Notes: generated from the sequence alone by a model not told the origin. DNA of 64,000 bases from Spirochaetaceae bacterium (GCA_031277165.1 JAISLT010000104.1:21119-85118), one strand, 5' to 3'; shown: positions 17,551-27,547, counted from the first letter of the stretch. Made by a program: numbers and translations.

Positions 17551-18280
17551 TTATCCGCCTAGGGACCCCCTGACATACCGCTTTGGCGCCGGTCCCTTTC
17601 CCAAACGGTGGAGCGTTTCCGCCATGGAAGCCATCCAACGGTTTCTTTCCCTGGAAGAAAACCCCAGGCTTAAAAGTATTTCCAAACATTCCAGGTAGGT
17701 CTCCCCGTCCACCGCGGATTTCAACCGGAGCCTGACCAGTTCCTTAAGCAGTTTTTCCACATCCGCCATAAAATGCTTAAAATAGGGCCGCCGCCGCTCT
17801 TCCCGGGTAATCCCCGCCAGGAGCATAAAGGCCTCGTAGGGCCGCCGGCGCTTGTCCAATTCTTCCGCCAAAAGAAAAGCGCAGTCCATCCAGTATTCCC
17901 GGTCCAGGTATTTTTCCAGGGGGAAAATCCAGGCCGCCGATTTTTTTCCAAATTTCCAGGGCTTCCCCGTCTTCCATATGGAGAAGCAAAAAGAACACCA
18001 GCTTTGCCTGACTTGCCGGGTCCCCCTCCCGTTCCTTTAGAAAATTCCGGTAATCAAAGCCCCCGGCGCCGATAAACCGTTCATAGGCCCGGTCATATTC
18101 AAAACGCCGGTCCGGACTGGAAAGCACCTGGTAGGCCGCCAAAAGCCGGCGCATTTGGGCCTCGGCGTTTTTGCCCGCAATATCCGGATGAAACATCTTG
18201 GCCCGTTCCCGAAAGGCCCTTTTAATGTCCTGCCCGGAGGCGGTTCTATCGATATTGAGAAGGGTATAGTAATTTTCCAT
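17551..18280 (-). pseudogene. J-domain (DnaJ-like) protein interrupted by a frameshift at a seven-A run
   Basis: The first part (18280 to about 17948) encodes a J domain at residues 3-65 with the HPD motif (FHPD) that stimulates Hsp70 ATPase. The frame then runs through TGG and seven A (T run 17941-17947) into Gly/Pro-rich junk ending at 17777. Removing one A joins it to the overlapping frame 17551-17889. This gives a sensible continuation (WKKSAAWIFPLEKYLDRE, then helical segments DKRRRPYEAFMLLAG and DVEKLLKELVRLRLK) and a total of about 242 codons. Either this is a broken gene, a sequencing slip, or a product made by slippage at the A run. It starts 7 nt after the Usp gene and is last in the V-ATPase operon. 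Confidence 0.8.
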
Positions 18281-18287
18281 GGCTGGT

Positions 18288-18773
18288 TTAGGCCTGTTTA
18301 TAGAGCTGATCGATGGCAGGTTCCTTTACCAAAAGAACCGAACATTTTGCACTAACCATAATTTCCCGGTGGGCATGGGTAATAATATCCCGGGCGCTCC
18401 GGTCCTTTTCCCATCCCCCCAGAACTATGAGGTCCGCCTTTCGTTCATCCGCGGCGCTGAGGATCTCCGTATATACCGCTCCCCGGCGTATCTCCCGTTC
18501 TATCTTTACCCCCTTGGCCCGGGCCAGTTCCTCCACAAAAGAAAGGTACCGTTCCCCGTTGGCCTCCAGGCTTTTTTCGTATTCCAGGCTTTCTTCCTGA
18601 ATAAAGATCTTGCTTAAGGTAAGCTGCCGTATGGTGGCGGTATCGATCACATAGATCCCCGACAGGCGGCAGTGGTACAGTTTGGACAGCACAATCGCGT
18701 ATTTGGACGCCAGAATAGAAGCGTCGGAACCGGAGACGGCCACCACGATGTTGGAAAAAAGACCCTTTATCAT
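18288..18773 (-). CDS. Universal stress protein (UspA) family protein
   Basis: A 161-residue single Usp domain: beta strand NIVVAVSGSDAS at the start, VKIEREIRRGAVYTEILSAA in the middle, DLIVLGGWEKD and the final strand CSVLLVKEP. The usual ATP-binding G-2x-G-9x-G(S/T) motif is not intact after LGGWE, so it is probably of the non-ATP-binding type. It overlaps the V-ATPase D gene by 4 nt (ATGA) and is therefore translated with it. It is joined to the J-domain gene downstream. Usp proteins often modulate stress or transport; a role on the ATPase is only inferred from position. Confidence 0.85.
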   Translation of the reverse strand: MIKGLFSNIVVAVSGSDASILASKYAIVLSKLYHCRLSGIYVIDTATIRQLTLSKIFIQEESLEYEKSLEANGERYLSFVEELARAKGVKIEREIRRGAVYTEILSAADERKADLIVLGGWEKDRSARDIITHAHREIMVSAKCSVLLVKEPAIDQLYKQA

Positions 18774-19393
18774 TCCTTTCCAGCCTTCCTTTTTAGCAGC
18801 TTGCTTGTAAAAAACGAGTCCCTGTCCCGTTCTTCCAGGGCCGCTTCAATGTAACGTTTGGTATCCCTGGCGGTGGGAATAACCATTTTTTCCAGGGCGT
18901 TAACCCGCCACTGGGTTTTGCGGACCTCCCGGGCAAGCCGCCAGACCACAGTCCGTACCGCCGCCAGTTCCGTAAGAACCTTAAGCAGTTTAAAGAATTC
19001 TAACACGGTTTCATCACATTCGGCAAATGAATTCGCCGGGGAATATTTTAGCTGGGCATTGGGAAGCCGTACCTCCAGACTGGGAAGGTTCATGCCGGCA
19101 ATCACAACCCGTTTTTCTTCCAATTCAAAGGGGTAGTGAATTCCCCGGGAAAGCCGATCCGCCCGTTCCCGGCCCACCACCACGAGCATGCGCTTAAGGG
19201 CCGGGTACGCTGTTTCGGTACAGGCGTCCATTTCTTTTTCCAGCAGCTTTACCTGCTCCACATGCCGCATCAGCTCCATCACCAGGATTTCCCGCTTCTG
19301 CTCCAGCAGGTCGTACCCTTCCAGGGCCGTGGCGAGCCGTTCCTTAACCCGAAAAAGACTGCTTTTAGTAGGGGCTATCTGTTCATGGGGCAT
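18770..19393 (-). CDS. atpD: V-type ATP synthase subunit D
   Basis: Central-stalk subunit of the V1/A1 motor; two long helices form the rotating shaft inside the A3B3 ring. From ATG 19393 it is 207 residues, beginning MPHEQIAPTKSSLFRVKERL, where family members start. In-frame GTG 19426 and ATG 19411 are alternatives, and none has a clear ribosome site. Long coiled-coil segments are visible at the N-terminus (to about residue 65) and the C-terminus (about 120-190, with RLAREVRKTQWRVNALEKM), as in known D subunits. It follows subunit B by 50 nt and overlaps the Usp gene. Confidence 0.9.
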   Translation of the reverse strand: MPHEQIAPTKSSLFRVKERLATALEGYDLLEQKREILVMELMRHVEQVKLLEKEMDACTETAYPALKRMLVVVGRERADRLSRGIHYPFELEEKRVVIAGMNLPSLEVRLPNAQLKYSPANSFAECDETVLEFFKLLKVLTELAAVRTVVWRLAREVRKTQWRVNALEKMVIPTARDTKRYIEAALEERDRDSFFTSKLLKRKAGKE

Positions 19394-19443
19394 GGTTACA
19401 ATGTAAACCATTAAGAGATTTTTCACAATACCGCGGGAAAAAT

Positions 19444-20832
19444 CTACAGCTGCGGCTCCGGGGGTTTCATATATTTTTCGATAAATTCTTCCTTAACCCG
19501 CAAAAGTTCATCCCGGGGTATTTCCGCCAGGACCTGCCAGCCTAGTTCCAGGGTACGCCCTATGTCCCGGTCCTCGTATTCATCCTGGGCAAGGAACTGG
19601 GATTCAAATTTTTCCCCGAATTTAAGGTACCGTTTATCCCCTTCGGAAAGTTCTTCTTCTCCGATAATGCTGGCCAGGCTGCGGAGCTGCCTAACCTTGG
19701 AATATGCGGCAAAGAGCTGGCTGGACAGATCCTTGTGATCTTCCCTGGTCATGCCGGGGCCTATGCCGTCCTTCATCAGCCGGGAAAGGCTGGGCAGTTC
19801 CGCAATGGGCGGATACAGCCCCCGGTGGGAAAGCTCCCGGTCAAGGACAATCTGGCCCTCGGTAATGTAGCCGGACAGATCCGGTATGGGGTGGCTTATG
19901 TCATCGTTGGGCATGGTTAGTATGGGAATTTGGGTAATGGAACCGGTGGAATCCTGAATTTTGCCGGCCCGTTCGTAGAGGCTTGCCAGGTCCGAATACA
20001 AATACCCCGGATAACCCTTGCGGCTTGGGACCTCTCCCCGGATAGAAGAAACTTCCCGAAGGGCCTCGCAGTAGTTGGTCATGTCGGTCATAACCACCAG
20101 CACATGCATGTTTTTGTCATAGGCCAAATATTCCGCGGCGGTTATGGCGCAGCGGGGGGCCACCAGCCGTTCCAGCGAAGGGGCATCGGCCAGGGAAAGG
20201 AACACCACCACATTTGCCAGAGCTCCGGAATTTTCAAAATCATCCAGAAAAAACCGGGCCACATCGTACTTTACCCCCATGGCGCAAAAGACCACCACAA
20301 AGGACTCGCCGGCGTTTAAAATCTTTGCCTGCCGGACTATCTGGGCCGCAAGCCGGTTGTGGGGAAGGCCGCTTCCCGAAAAAATAGGAAGTTTCTGCCC
20401 CCGGATAAGGGTGTTCATCCCATCGATGGCGGAGATCCCCGTTTGAATAAAGTCCCGGGGACAGGTCCGCGCGTAGGGATTAATCGGAAGGCCGTTCACA
20501 TCCAGGCATACCGAGGAAATAATATTGCCATAGCCGTCAATGGGTTCTCCCAGGCCGTTAAAAACCCGGCCCAGCAGGCCCGGCCCAACCCGAAGCTCCA
20601 TGGGTTTTCCCAGAAATTCTACCCTGGTATCGGCCACGGACAGGCCCGTGTTACTGCCGAATATCTGTATGGCGGCCCATTGGCTGCTCATATCCACCAC
20701 CCGGCCCAGCCGCCGTCCCTCTTTCCGGTCATAAACGGCCACTACTTCGTTAAAGCCCACATCCTGGCTTCGTCCGGTGATCACCACGGGGCCCTCTATG
20801 CGGGTAAGGCCCCGGAATTCAACGCCCCTCAT
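19444..20832 (-). CDS. atpB: V-type ATP synthase subunit B
   Basis: The 462-residue non-catalytic nucleotide-binding subunit of the A3B3 head. The P-loop position carries [13 protein letters not shown] rather than a Walker A motif, as expected for B. Other family blocks are [43 protein letters not shown] and [12 protein letters not shown]. It is separated from subunit A by 87 nt that contain a short palindrome (20886-20918). Ordinary length and no missing block. Confidence 0.97.
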   Translation of the reverse strand: MRGVEFRGLTRIEGPVVITGRSQDVGFNEVVAVYDRKEGRRLGRVVDMSSQWAAIQIFGSNTGLSVADTRVEFLGKPMELRVGPGLLGRVFNGLGEPIDGYGNIISSVCLDVNGLPINPYARTCPRDFIQTGISAIDGMNTLIRGQKLPIFSGSGLPHNRLAAQIVRQAKILNAGESFVVVFCAMGVKYDVARFFLDDFENSGALANVVVFLSLADAPSLERLVAPRCAITAAEYLAYDKNMHVLVVMTDMTNYCEALREVSSIRGEVPSRKGYPGYLYSDLASLYERAGKIQDSTGSITQIPILTMPNDDISHPIPDLSGYITEGQIVLDRELSHRGLYPPIAELPSLSRLMKDGIGPGMTREDHKDLSSQLFAAYSKVRQLRSLASIIGEEELSEGDKRYLKFGEKFESQFLAQDEYEDRDIGRTLELGWQVLAEIPRDELLRVKEEFIEKYMKPPEPQL

Positions 20833-20885
20833 GGGTATGTTCCTTTTTGCCGTTTCTATTCACCATACCGTTTCCTTATACTGGG

Positions 20886-20918
20886 GGACTTTCCCAAAAC
20901 TGAAGTTTAGGAACGCCC
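20886..20918 (+). repeat. Short dispersed palindrome, copy 3 (inside the V-ATPase operon)
   Basis: CTTTCCCAAAACTGAAGTTT followed by AGGAACGCCC. The left arm TTCCCAAAACT is perfect, and the right arm differs from the consensus by one base (TTTAGG for TTTTGG). It sits between the stop of the A gene (20920) and the start of the B gene (20832). Confidence 0.55.
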
Positions 20919-20919
20919 C

Positions 20920-22755
20920 TCATAATAGTTCTTTATGCCGGTGGGTCCGCTCAAGGCCCGCCAAAAGATCCGTCATCTCCTCTTCAAAATCGGCAAGGCC
21001 CTGTTCATCCCCATTCTGTATTTCTCCCTTAAGCCGGGAAAGCCGCTCCCGCAGGGGCCGGCCTTTTTCCGTTCCCAGGGCGCTTATCTTGTACAGGGGC
21101 GCTCCCAGGCGTATGCAGGTGCTGGAACGGCGGTAAAATTCCATGATCAGATCCAGAAGCCGGATCTGTTTTGAAGGGACACAGTACATGTCTACCTTGT
21201 CAAAGGAATTTTGCTGCAAGAAGCCGTTCTTAAGTATTTCCGCCGCCAGAAGAACCAGCCGCTCTCCGTCGGGAAGGGCGTCGGGGCCGATAAGGTGGAC
21301 GATCTCTTCCAGGCGCTGCTCCCGCTTTAGCAGTTCCAGCGCTTCTTTTCGAATCGCAACCCAATGGGGGCTTATTTTTTCCCACCAGGGTTTTACTTCC
21401 TCGGCATATTCGGAATAACTGTCAACCCAGCTAATCGCCGGATAATGCCTGTTATTGGCCAAATCCCGGTCCAGGGCCCAAAAACAGCGGATAAAACGCT
21501 TGGTATGCTGGGTTACCGGTTCTGAAAAATCCCCCCCGGGGGGAGACACCGCCCCGATGATAGAAATAGATCCTTCCTTGTTCCCCAGGGTACGGACCCG
21601 GCCGGCCCGTTCGTAAAATTCCGCCAGTCTGGTGGGAAGATACGCGGGAAACCCCTCTTCCGCGGGCATCTCTTCCATGCGGCCCGAAAGTTCCCGCAGG
21701 GCCTCGGCCCAGCGGCTGGTAGAATCCGCCATGATCGCCACATGGTACCCCATGTCCCGGTAAAATTCCGCCAGGGTTACCCCGGTATAGATAGAAACTT
21801 CCCGGGCTGCCACGGGCATGTTAGAGGTATTGGCAATAAGGATCGTCCGTTCCATCAAGGAGCGGCCGGTCCGGGGATCCTCCAATTGGGGAAATTCGGT
21901 CAATACCTCGGTCATCTCGTTTCCCCGTTCCCCGCAGCCTATGTAGACAATCACATCGGCATCGCACCATTTGGCAATGGCGTGCTGGGTCATGGTTTTG
22001 CCGGTGCCAAAGCCCCCGGGTATGGCGGCGGTTCCACCCTTGGACATGGGAAAAAAGAGGTCTATTACCCGCTGGCCGGTTATCAGGGGCTGGTCCGGGG
22101 AAAGCCGCTCCGCATCGGGCCGGGGGATCCGGACCGGCCACCATTGGGCCAGGGGTATTTCCCGGTTTAGGTTGGTCTTGGCGATAACATCGCCGCAGGT
22201 ATAGTTTCCCTCCGGGGCAAGCCATGTGATAGTTTCGGATTCAACGGTTTTAACCGCACCCCTGGGAACCGGCGGAACCATGATCGTACAGGTGATGCTT
22301 TCCGTTTCTTTGACGGTGCCCAGGATCAAACCCGGCGCGGCCTTTACCAGTTCCGCAGGGTCCGCCCTAAGCCGGTCCGTCAGGGCCCGGTCCGGTTTAA
22401 AGGGCCATTTTTTTTCCATATCCAGGGGTTCGGCCCGGATCCCCGGGTTCATAAAAGCCCCGGCGGCGCCGTAGAGGATTTTTAAGGGCCGCTGTATGCC
22501 ATCGTAGATGGTACCAATTAGGCCCGGCCCTAAAAGCACCGACAGGGGCTGTTCTGTGGAGACCGCATCGGCGCCGATCTTAAGCCCCGTGTTATCCTCA
22601 TAGACCTGGATTATCGCCTCCCCCTCTTCCAGCCGGACTATTTCGCCCAGGAGCCGCCGGTCCCCCACCTCCACCACGTCAAAGAGCCCGGCCGTATCCA
22701 AACCGCCGGCCCTGATAATGGGACCGCTGATGCGTTTAACTATTCCCTTAATCAT
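20920..22755 (-). CDS. atpA: V-type ATP synthase catalytic subunit A
   Basis: The catalytic subunit, 611 residues. Walker A is GGFGTGKT at 247-254. The catalytic-Glu block GCGERGNEM is at about 274-282. The A-specific non-homologous region (about 110-200, with [11 protein letters not shown] and [10 protein letters not shown]) is present and separates it from F-type beta. Later blocks include [14 protein letters not shown] and [17 protein letters not shown]. The start overlaps the end of subunit E by 8 nt. The enzyme couples ATP and ion gradient across the inner membrane; spirochaetes carry V- rather than F-type enzymes. Confidence 0.97.
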   Translation of the reverse strand: MIKGIVKRISGPIIRAGGLDTAGLFDVVEVGDRRLLGEIVRLEEGEAIIQVYEDNTGLKIGADAVSTEQPLSVLLGPGLIGTIYDGIQRPLKILYGAAGAFMNPGIRAEPLDMEKKWPFKPDRALTDRLRADPAELVKAAPGLILGTVKETESITCTIMVPPVPRGAVKTVESETITWLAPEGNYTCGDVIAKTNLNREIPLAQWWPVRIPRPDAERLSPDQPLITGQRVIDLFFPMSKGGTAAIPGGFGTGKTMTQHAIAKWCDADVIVYIGCGERGNEMTEVLTEFPQLEDPRTGRSLMERTILIANTSNMPVAAREVSIYTGVTLAEFYRDMGYHVAIMADSTSRWAEALRELSGRMEEMPAEEGFPAYLPTRLAEFYERAGRVRTLGNKEGSISIIGAVSPPGGDFSEPVTQHTKRFIRCFWALDRDLANNRHYPAISWVDSYSEYAEEVKPWWEKISPHWVAIRKEALELLKREQRLEEIVHLIGPDALPDGERLVLLAAEILKNGFLQQNSFDKVDMYCVPSKQIRLLDLIMEFYRRSSTCIRLGAPLYKISALGTEKGRPLRERLSRLKGEIQNGDEQGLADFEEEMTDLLAGLERTHRHKELL

Positions 22756-23374
22756 GGGCGTTTTCTCCCAAAAGGGCCCCGGCCAGTTCCATCCGTTTTT
22801 CCAAAAGCAGGGTTTCCGCCGCCAGGTCCACCGATGCGGTAATCCGCAGGCGCTTAAAGTCCAGTACCAGGGCGGGGAAAGAACCGGCCACGGTATAGAG
22901 GGGATCTTCCATTATGTGCAGGGAAAACCGGGCAAGGTTTTTCTGAACCAGCCGGGAAAGCTCCGCGGAAGAAAGACCCCGGTAACGGAGCTGCCCTTCT
23001 TCTTCCCGGATGTCTTCGGGCAGGGCATCCTCAATCCGGGAGGAAAGTTCCGCCTCCAGAATATCCAGCAGCCGGGGACGATCCAGGGCGTTTATAAAAT
23101 CCAACATGGCCCTATGTAAAAACGATTCTATCTTCTTCGAGCGGATCCGCCGTTTGTCCACGGGAAGCCGGGCCATAATTTCCTGCCGGACATGCTGTTT
23201 TTTTTCGTCATACCCGGCCCGGGTTTTTTCCAGGGTATCCTGAAGTTTCTGCTCCCAGTTTAACCGGGAGGCGGCCACCGAATCGCCGGCGCTTTTGAGG
23301 ATCTTAAAGGCTTTTTTTCTGGCGTCTTCCAGGATCTCCTTTTCCAACGCCTCTGTTGATTGTAATTCTTCCAT
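22748..23374 (-). CDS. atpE: V-type ATP synthase subunit E
   Basis: Peripheral-stalk subunit, 208 residues. The N-terminal half is a long charged helix ([20 protein letters not shown] onward to about residue 80) that would pair with the G-like protein. The C-terminal half is the compact domain that holds the top of the head ([19 protein letters not shown], then [14 protein letters not shown]). It overlaps subunit A by 8 nt. A 97-nt gap separates it from subunit F. Confidence 0.88.
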   Translation of the reverse strand: MEELQSTEALEKEILEDARKKAFKILKSAGDSVAASRLNWEQKLQDTLEKTRAGYDEKKQHVRQEIMARLPVDKRRIRSKKIESFLHRAMLDFINALDRPRLLDILEAELSSRIEDALPEDIREEEGQLRYRGLSSAELSRLVQKNLARFSLHIMEDPLYTVAGSFPALVLDFKRLRITASVDLAAETLLLEKRMELAGALLGENAHD

Positions 23375-23471
23375 ACTTTAACTACTGTAACTTACCGCAA
23401 CTTCGTACTATAGCTTCTTAAAACCGCCATTCATAGGGGCGCTTCCGCCGGCCTTAAACCCCGGAGCCTTC

Positions 23472-23819
23472 CTACACATGGATCCCTATGGCCTCCCGGA
23501 TTGAATCCACCAGGGTTTTTCTTCCCGCCAGATGGCCCATGGTACCGGGAATTTCCACCACCAGGGGATACTTGCCGCCAAGCTGCCAATCCGTTAGGGT
23601 TTCCCCCAGCCAGTCGGCGGTTTCCTCGGTGATTATCAATACCAGGCAGGAACAGTGTTCCCCGGAGGAGACCGGCCCGGCGGCCTCCCCCCAATCACCG
23701 GTCAGCCCCTTAAAGACCGCCAGGGCATCTTCTTTCCCGGAGACCGCATGTCCATGGATTCCCACAAAACGAAAGGCCGTAACCAGTTCCGGATCCCCGA
23801 TAAAGAAATAATCCATCAC
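23472..23819 (-). CDS. atpF: V-type ATP synthase subunit F
   Basis: A 115-residue central-stalk subunit with a Rossmann-like fold: MDYFFIGDPELVTAFRFVGI at the start, CLVLIITEETAD in the middle and YPLVVEIPGTMG near the end. The insertion of about 15 residues around SGEHC is slightly long. It begins immediately after the K stop codon at 23820, so the two genes are coupled. It sits on subunit D and regulates ATPase activity. Confidence 0.9.
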   Translation of the reverse strand: MMDYFFIGDPELVTAFRFVGIHGHAVSGKEDALAVFKGLTGDWGEAAGPVSSGEHCSCLVLIITEETADWLGETLTDWQLGGKYPLVVEIPGTMGHLAGRKTLVDSIREAIGIHV

Positions 23820-24122
23820 TTACATAAACAGAATAAGCATGGCCACGAGAAAACCCCAAAGACATATCCCTTCGGCCAGACCCACATAGAGCAGGGCCTT
23901 ACCGGACACCTCGGGATTTTCGCTTAGGGCCCCCATGGCCGCGGCCCCTATCTGCGCCACGGCTATACCGCCGGCAATACAGGAAAATCCCACCGCCAGG
24001 GCCGCGGCAAAGTATTTCCACACTGCGGCGGCCTGGACGGGGGTTTCTGCGGCGGCGCCCTGGGCAAAAAGGATCGGCCCAAAAAACACCAACAGGGCTG
24101 TGAACAGTACAACTTTACGCAT
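23820..24122 (-). CDS. atpK: V-type ATP synthase subunit K (proteolipid ring)
   Basis: A 100-residue membrane-ring subunit. Residues 1-20 are a third hydrophobic segment, probably a cleaved signal or an extra helix. Helix 1 is at about 35-60 and helix 2 at 75-100. The ion-binding carboxylate is Glu84 in GLAEGICLW. Gln57 in VAQIGAAAMG lies where Na+-binding V-type rings carry a ligand, so Na+ coupling is possible but not shown. It has two ring helices, not the four of some V-type K subunits, so the ring would be of the c-type size. It starts 2 nt after subunit I. Confidence 0.93.
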   Translation of the reverse strand: MRKVVLFTALLVFFGPILFAQGAAAETPVQAAAVWKYFAAALAVGFSCIAGGIAVAQIGAAAMGALSENPEVSGKALLYVGLAEGICLWGFLVAMLILFM

Positions 24123-24124
24123 AC

Positions 24125-26140
24125 CTATACTCCTTTCTTTGTAAACCGAAAGGGCGCAAAGGCCACGCCGGTTTCGGTAAAAAACTTGCTGAAAAATTCA
24201 TAGTATTGCAGACGGATTATCTGGATTGTTACGATCAACCCCTCTAAAAGGATTATCACCGCGTTTCCCAGGATCACAATAAACAGGGAAAAGGCCGATC
24301 CCAGGGGAAATTCCATTACTTTTTCCGAAAGGATAAAGACGACCAGGGAAAGCACCGCGTGGGAAAGGGCAAAGGCCCCTACCCTTAAGAAGCTTACCGT
24401 ATTGGAGATATAGGTGGAGGTGGTTTCCAGGATCTCCACAAAGCCTTCTATAATAAATACCATAAATCCGTGCTCCAGCACCGGCCGTTCACCGGAAATT
24501 AAACGCCAGATTGCGGGGCCAAAAAACAGTAAAGTCCCGGGAATAAGAATGCCCAGACTGTCGTACCAAAAAAGGGACCTGCCCAGAATAAGCCGTACCG
24601 CGATAAAGATCGCATACCAGAACAAAAAAAGCCCCGCCAGGCCTGTCTTGGCAAAGAACGCGTTTTTGTACTTTTTTAAGGACCATTGGTTTACAATGTT
24701 TACAATAATCCCCACGGAATTAAGAAAAACCCCCACCGCGACGGTAAAGCCGAAAAAATAAAAAAGCTTGGCCATGTTTCCTTTTTCAGGCATCAGGTGG
24801 AGTATCCGTTCGGGGGGCTCCCCGGCCATGCCCGCCAGATCCATAAAAAACCCCAGCACCGCCTGGGTGGGCTTAACCAGAATTTCTTCGTTGGTAAAAA
24901 ACACGCCGTTTAGAAGGCCCATGATCATCGAGGATATGCCCACCGCCTTAAGGGGAACGGCAAATTTTCCATAGGATTCAAAGATTGTATTTGTCCTGCC
25001 CGCGGCAAAACCCGCCAGAAAAAGAACCAGACCCTGGCCGGCGTCTCCAAACATAATTCCAAAGAGCAGGGTAAAGAAAAACGCCACAAAAAGGGTGGGA
25101 TCCAGGGTACCGTACAGGGGAGCCCCGTAGGAAAACACAATGGACTCGAAACCCCTTACAAAGGTCCCGTGCTTAAGGGAAACGGGCACTTTCTTTCTTC
25201 CCTCGTTTATATCCTCAACCTCTTCGGGGTTATAGGCCCGTATGGCTATCCGGCCTTCGGTCCGGCGATCCAGCTCTTCCACCAGCGCCGTCACATCCTC
25301 CGCAGGGACCCATCCCTTAATAACAAACACGTTCTCGGTTCCCCGGAGCTGTCCCTTTAATTCTTCCACAGTCAGGGCCATAAGGTAGGACTCGGTAAGT
25401 TTTTTAAGGGAGGGGCCGTATTCTTCTTCAAAGGCCCTTTTTGTTTGGGCCACATCCGCCAGTTCTTTTTCTATCCCGGCTATTTGTTCCGCCAGGCTGT
25501 CTAAAAGACCCTCGGGAATTCCCGTATATTCCTTGGGGATTTCGATGGGGGTAAAGGAGGATTTTTTAAGGACCGAATCCAGGGCAAAACGGCCCTTTCT
25601 GGAAGCCGCCGCCAGGATCCGCCCCGTATCGTCCAGGGAGATAATTACCGCCCTGTCCGCCAGGTCTTCCCGCAGTTCTTCCCGGCGCCGGGGATCCAGC
25701 CGCCCCACCCTAAGGGTAAGGTACGAAAGCTGTTCCAGTTCCGAAAAGGGGGCGTTAAGCTTAGAGAAAGCCCGGGCCTCGGTAAGGGTTTCGGTTAGTT
25801 TTTTCTTTTCTTCCTGCTGTTCTTTTTCTTTGGCGCTTAGCCCCAAAATCGCCGAGGCCAGGGTATCGGTTAGACGGTCATCCGCCGCCTGGGGCAGGGT
25901 GGTGTCTTCTCCGCTTTCTCCGGGCAGGTTTATTCCCAGGTACCGGGCCGAAGCCCGAAGGCGGTTTAGTTTTTCCTGGATAAGAGAGACCGGCCCGGTA
26001 CCTGTCCCGCCGGAACCCCCGGTAAGGGTATCGCCGGAAAAATGCATAAGTCCCCGGCGGCCCAGGTATTCAATGACCGAATCCACATCCCGGGTATGCA
26101 CGGTCATTTCCAGATGCTTCATTTTTTGGGGACGAATCAT
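24125..26140 (-). CDS. atpI: V-type ATP synthase subunit I (a-subunit)
   Basis: The 671-residue stator subunit that forms the ion half-channels. The N-terminal 330 residues are soluble, with two coiled-coil arms (for example around EKEQQEEKKKLTETLTEARA and EQIAGIEKELADVAQTK), and they touch the peripheral stalks. The C-terminal half has about seven to eight helices (from VAFFFTLLFGIMFGDAGQG on). The channel helix with the family pattern TVSFLRVGAFALSHAVL carries the essential Arg. The start overlaps the C-subunit stop by 4 nt. Confidence 0.95.
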   Translation of the reverse strand: MIRPQKMKHLEMTVHTRDVDSVIEYLGRRGLMHFSGDTLTGGSGGTGTGPVSLIQEKLNRLRASARYLGINLPGESGEDTTLPQAADDRLTDTLASAILGLSAKEKEQQEEKKKLTETLTEARAFSKLNAPFSELEQLSYLTLRVGRLDPRRREELREDLADRAVIISLDDTGRILAAASRKGRFALDSVLKKSSFTPIEIPKEYTGIPEGLLDSLAEQIAGIEKELADVAQTKRAFEEEYGPSLKKLTESYLMALTVEELKGQLRGTENVFVIKGWVPAEDVTALVEELDRRTEGRIAIRAYNPEEVEDINEGRKKVPVSLKHGTFVRGFESIVFSYGAPLYGTLDPTLFVAFFFTLLFGIMFGDAGQGLVLFLAGFAAGRTNTIFESYGKFAVPLKAVGISSMIMGLLNGVFFTNEEILVKPTQAVLGFFMDLAGMAGEPPERILHLMPEKGNMAKLFYFFGFTVAVGVFLNSVGIIVNIVNQWSLKKYKNAFFAKTGLAGLFLFWYAIFIAVRLILGRSLFWYDSLGILIPGTLLFFGPAIWRLISGERPVLEHGFMVFIIEGFVEILETTSTYISNTVSFLRVGAFALSHAVLSLVVFILSEKVMEFPLGSAFSLFIVILGNAVIILLEGLIVTIQIIRLQYYEFFSKFFTETGVAFAPFRFTKKGV

Positions 26141-27183
26141 ACCTCTGTCTCCAATATGCCTGACACATCCCTGCCGGCCATGCCCATATCAAGGCCCTCC
26201 GCATTGCTGGTTACAAGATCCTCTTCAAACTGCTTCAACTTAATAAAACAAAAGGCAGCATCCACGGAAGAGGGCTTCTTTCTAAAGCTGCGAAGAGCAA
26301 GCTTGTAAAGATGTTTAGCGGCAGCGTTCTGAAAATACCGGGGATCCGCATTCCAAATGCCGGCGCCGGGGAAGGTCCGCCGGGAATGGGGAACTTCGGG
26401 ATTAAGGAACCGGACCCGGCGCCACCGCTCCCATTCACCGCGGCTGTCCAGGGGAAGATCCAGGGCTTCCAGTGCATCCCTGCTCAGATGGGGCTGTTCC
26501 TCCAGTACCACCAGATGCCGTTTAACCTCTTCCCCAATCATACCATAATAGGTCCGAAGCCGCAAGACCCAGGCACAGTTTCGCAGGGATATTTCTTCGG
26601 TGCAGATATCTTCCGCGGATTGTCGATCGGATTTTTTTAAGCGCCGGATACTCTGCCACAGTTTTTTGTAGTAATGGCGGTCCAAAACCGTATCCAGGGG
26701 CAGTCCCTCATATTCTCTTCGGACCCTGCCGTCTTCTTCCAGGAGGAATTCAAATTCTGTCTGCTTAAGCATGGCCCGGGCGTTGGGCCACTGGTTAAAC
26801 CGGACCCTGCCGAACCGGCCCAGGTCCACAAAGACCGGCCTTCGGGCCAGGGCATTTTCCGGCGGAGGGATCATCGACAGGGCCTCTTTTAAATCGTTAT
26901 ACTCGTATACCCGGACCAGCACAGCAAGCAGCTCCGGGGGATCCCTGTATGAATTGACAATGGAAAGGATCGCATCCACGGAACGCTTTAGAAGGCGTTT
27001 TTCAAGATCCGGAAGCAGTTCCCGTTCGGGAAGTTCCCTGGCGCCGGGGCCAAAGATAAGCCGGTCCAGTTCAGAAAGGCGGCTTACGGAATGGAGGGCC
27101 GCGGTACGGCGGCCCACAAAGGATTTGCCCGTAATTCCACAGGCCTTGGCGTAGGCATACGCCCGTTCCCCCATCGTTGCCAC
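26137..27183 (-). CDS. atpC: V-type ATP synthase subunit C
   Basis: The 348-residue socket that docks the central stalk onto the K ring. It begins at GTG 27183, overlapping the previous stop as TAGTG; an ATG three codons on is an alternative. Family features are AYAYAKACGITGKSFVG at the start, VRVYEYNDLKEAL, the mainly helical body, and the C-terminal RYFQNAAAKHLYKLALRSFR. It is placed between the G-like protein and subunit I. Confidence 0.88.
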   Translation of the reverse strand: MATMGERAYAYAKACGITGKSFVGRRTAALHSVSRLSELDRLIFGPGARELPERELLPDLEKRLLKRSVDAILSIVNSYRDPPELLAVLVRVYEYNDLKEALSMIPPPENALARRPVFVDLGRFGRVRFNQWPNARAMLKQTEFEFLLEEDGRVRREYEGLPLDTVLDRHYYKKLWQSIRRLKKSDRQSAEDICTEEISLRNCAWVLRLRTYYGMIGEEVKRHLVVLEEQPHLSRDALEALDLPLDSRGEWERWRRVRFLNPEVPHSRRTFPGAGIWNADPRYFQNAAAKHLYKLALRSFRKKPSSVDAAFCFIKLKQFEEDLVTSNAEGLDMGMAGRDVSGILETEV

Positions 27184-27491
27184 TAGTGCCGTCCAAAGAA
27201 CAACGAGAAGGCCAGGGTGTCAAAGGCTTTTCTGTCCGGAGACATGGAGTCTAAACCATGGCTGTATTCTTCCAAGGAATGTTCATATTCGGCCCGGACA
27301 GAGGCCGCTTCCCTTTGGTAGTCCTCTTCCAGTTCCTTAACCAGGGCATGGTGCTGCTTATCGTGCCAGGAACGGTTCTGGTCTTCCGCTATTTTGAACC
27401 GCCTGCCGGCTTCGGCCTGGGCATCATTTACCAGGGCGGAGGCCTGCCCTTCAATTTCGAGCAGATGCTGTAGAATGTCTGAATCGTCCAT
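27183..27491 (-). CDS. V-type ATP synthase G/H-like peripheral-stalk protein
   Basis: A 102-residue protein, nearly all charged helix. It carries an alanine- and glutamate-rich coiled coil from residue 8 to about 80 (SALVNDAQAEAGRRFKIAED, then KELEEDYQREAASV). Position at the head of the operon and the coiled coil fit the G/H subunit that pairs with E. Sequence similarity to characterised G subunits is too low to judge by eye. It overlaps subunit C by one base (TAGTG). Confidence 0.7.
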   Translation of the reverse strand: MDDSDILQHLLEIEGQASALVNDAQAEAGRRFKIAEDQNRSWHDKQHHALVKELEEDYQREAASVRAEYEHSLEEYSHGLDSMSPDRKAFDTLAFSLFFGRH

Positions 27492-27513
27492 GGTCCATCC
27501 ATTTTAAGTATCA

Positions 27514-27547
27514 GCATTTCCCAAAAACAGCAGTCTTAGGAAAGCCC
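27514..27547 (+). repeat. Short dispersed palindrome, degenerate copy 4
   Basis: GCATTTCCCAAAAACAGCAG followed by TCTTAGGAAAGCCC. The left arm TTTCCCAAAA is intact and the right arm has three changes. It fills much of the 69-nt gap between the EIIA-like gene and the V-ATPase G-like gene. Confidence 0.4.
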
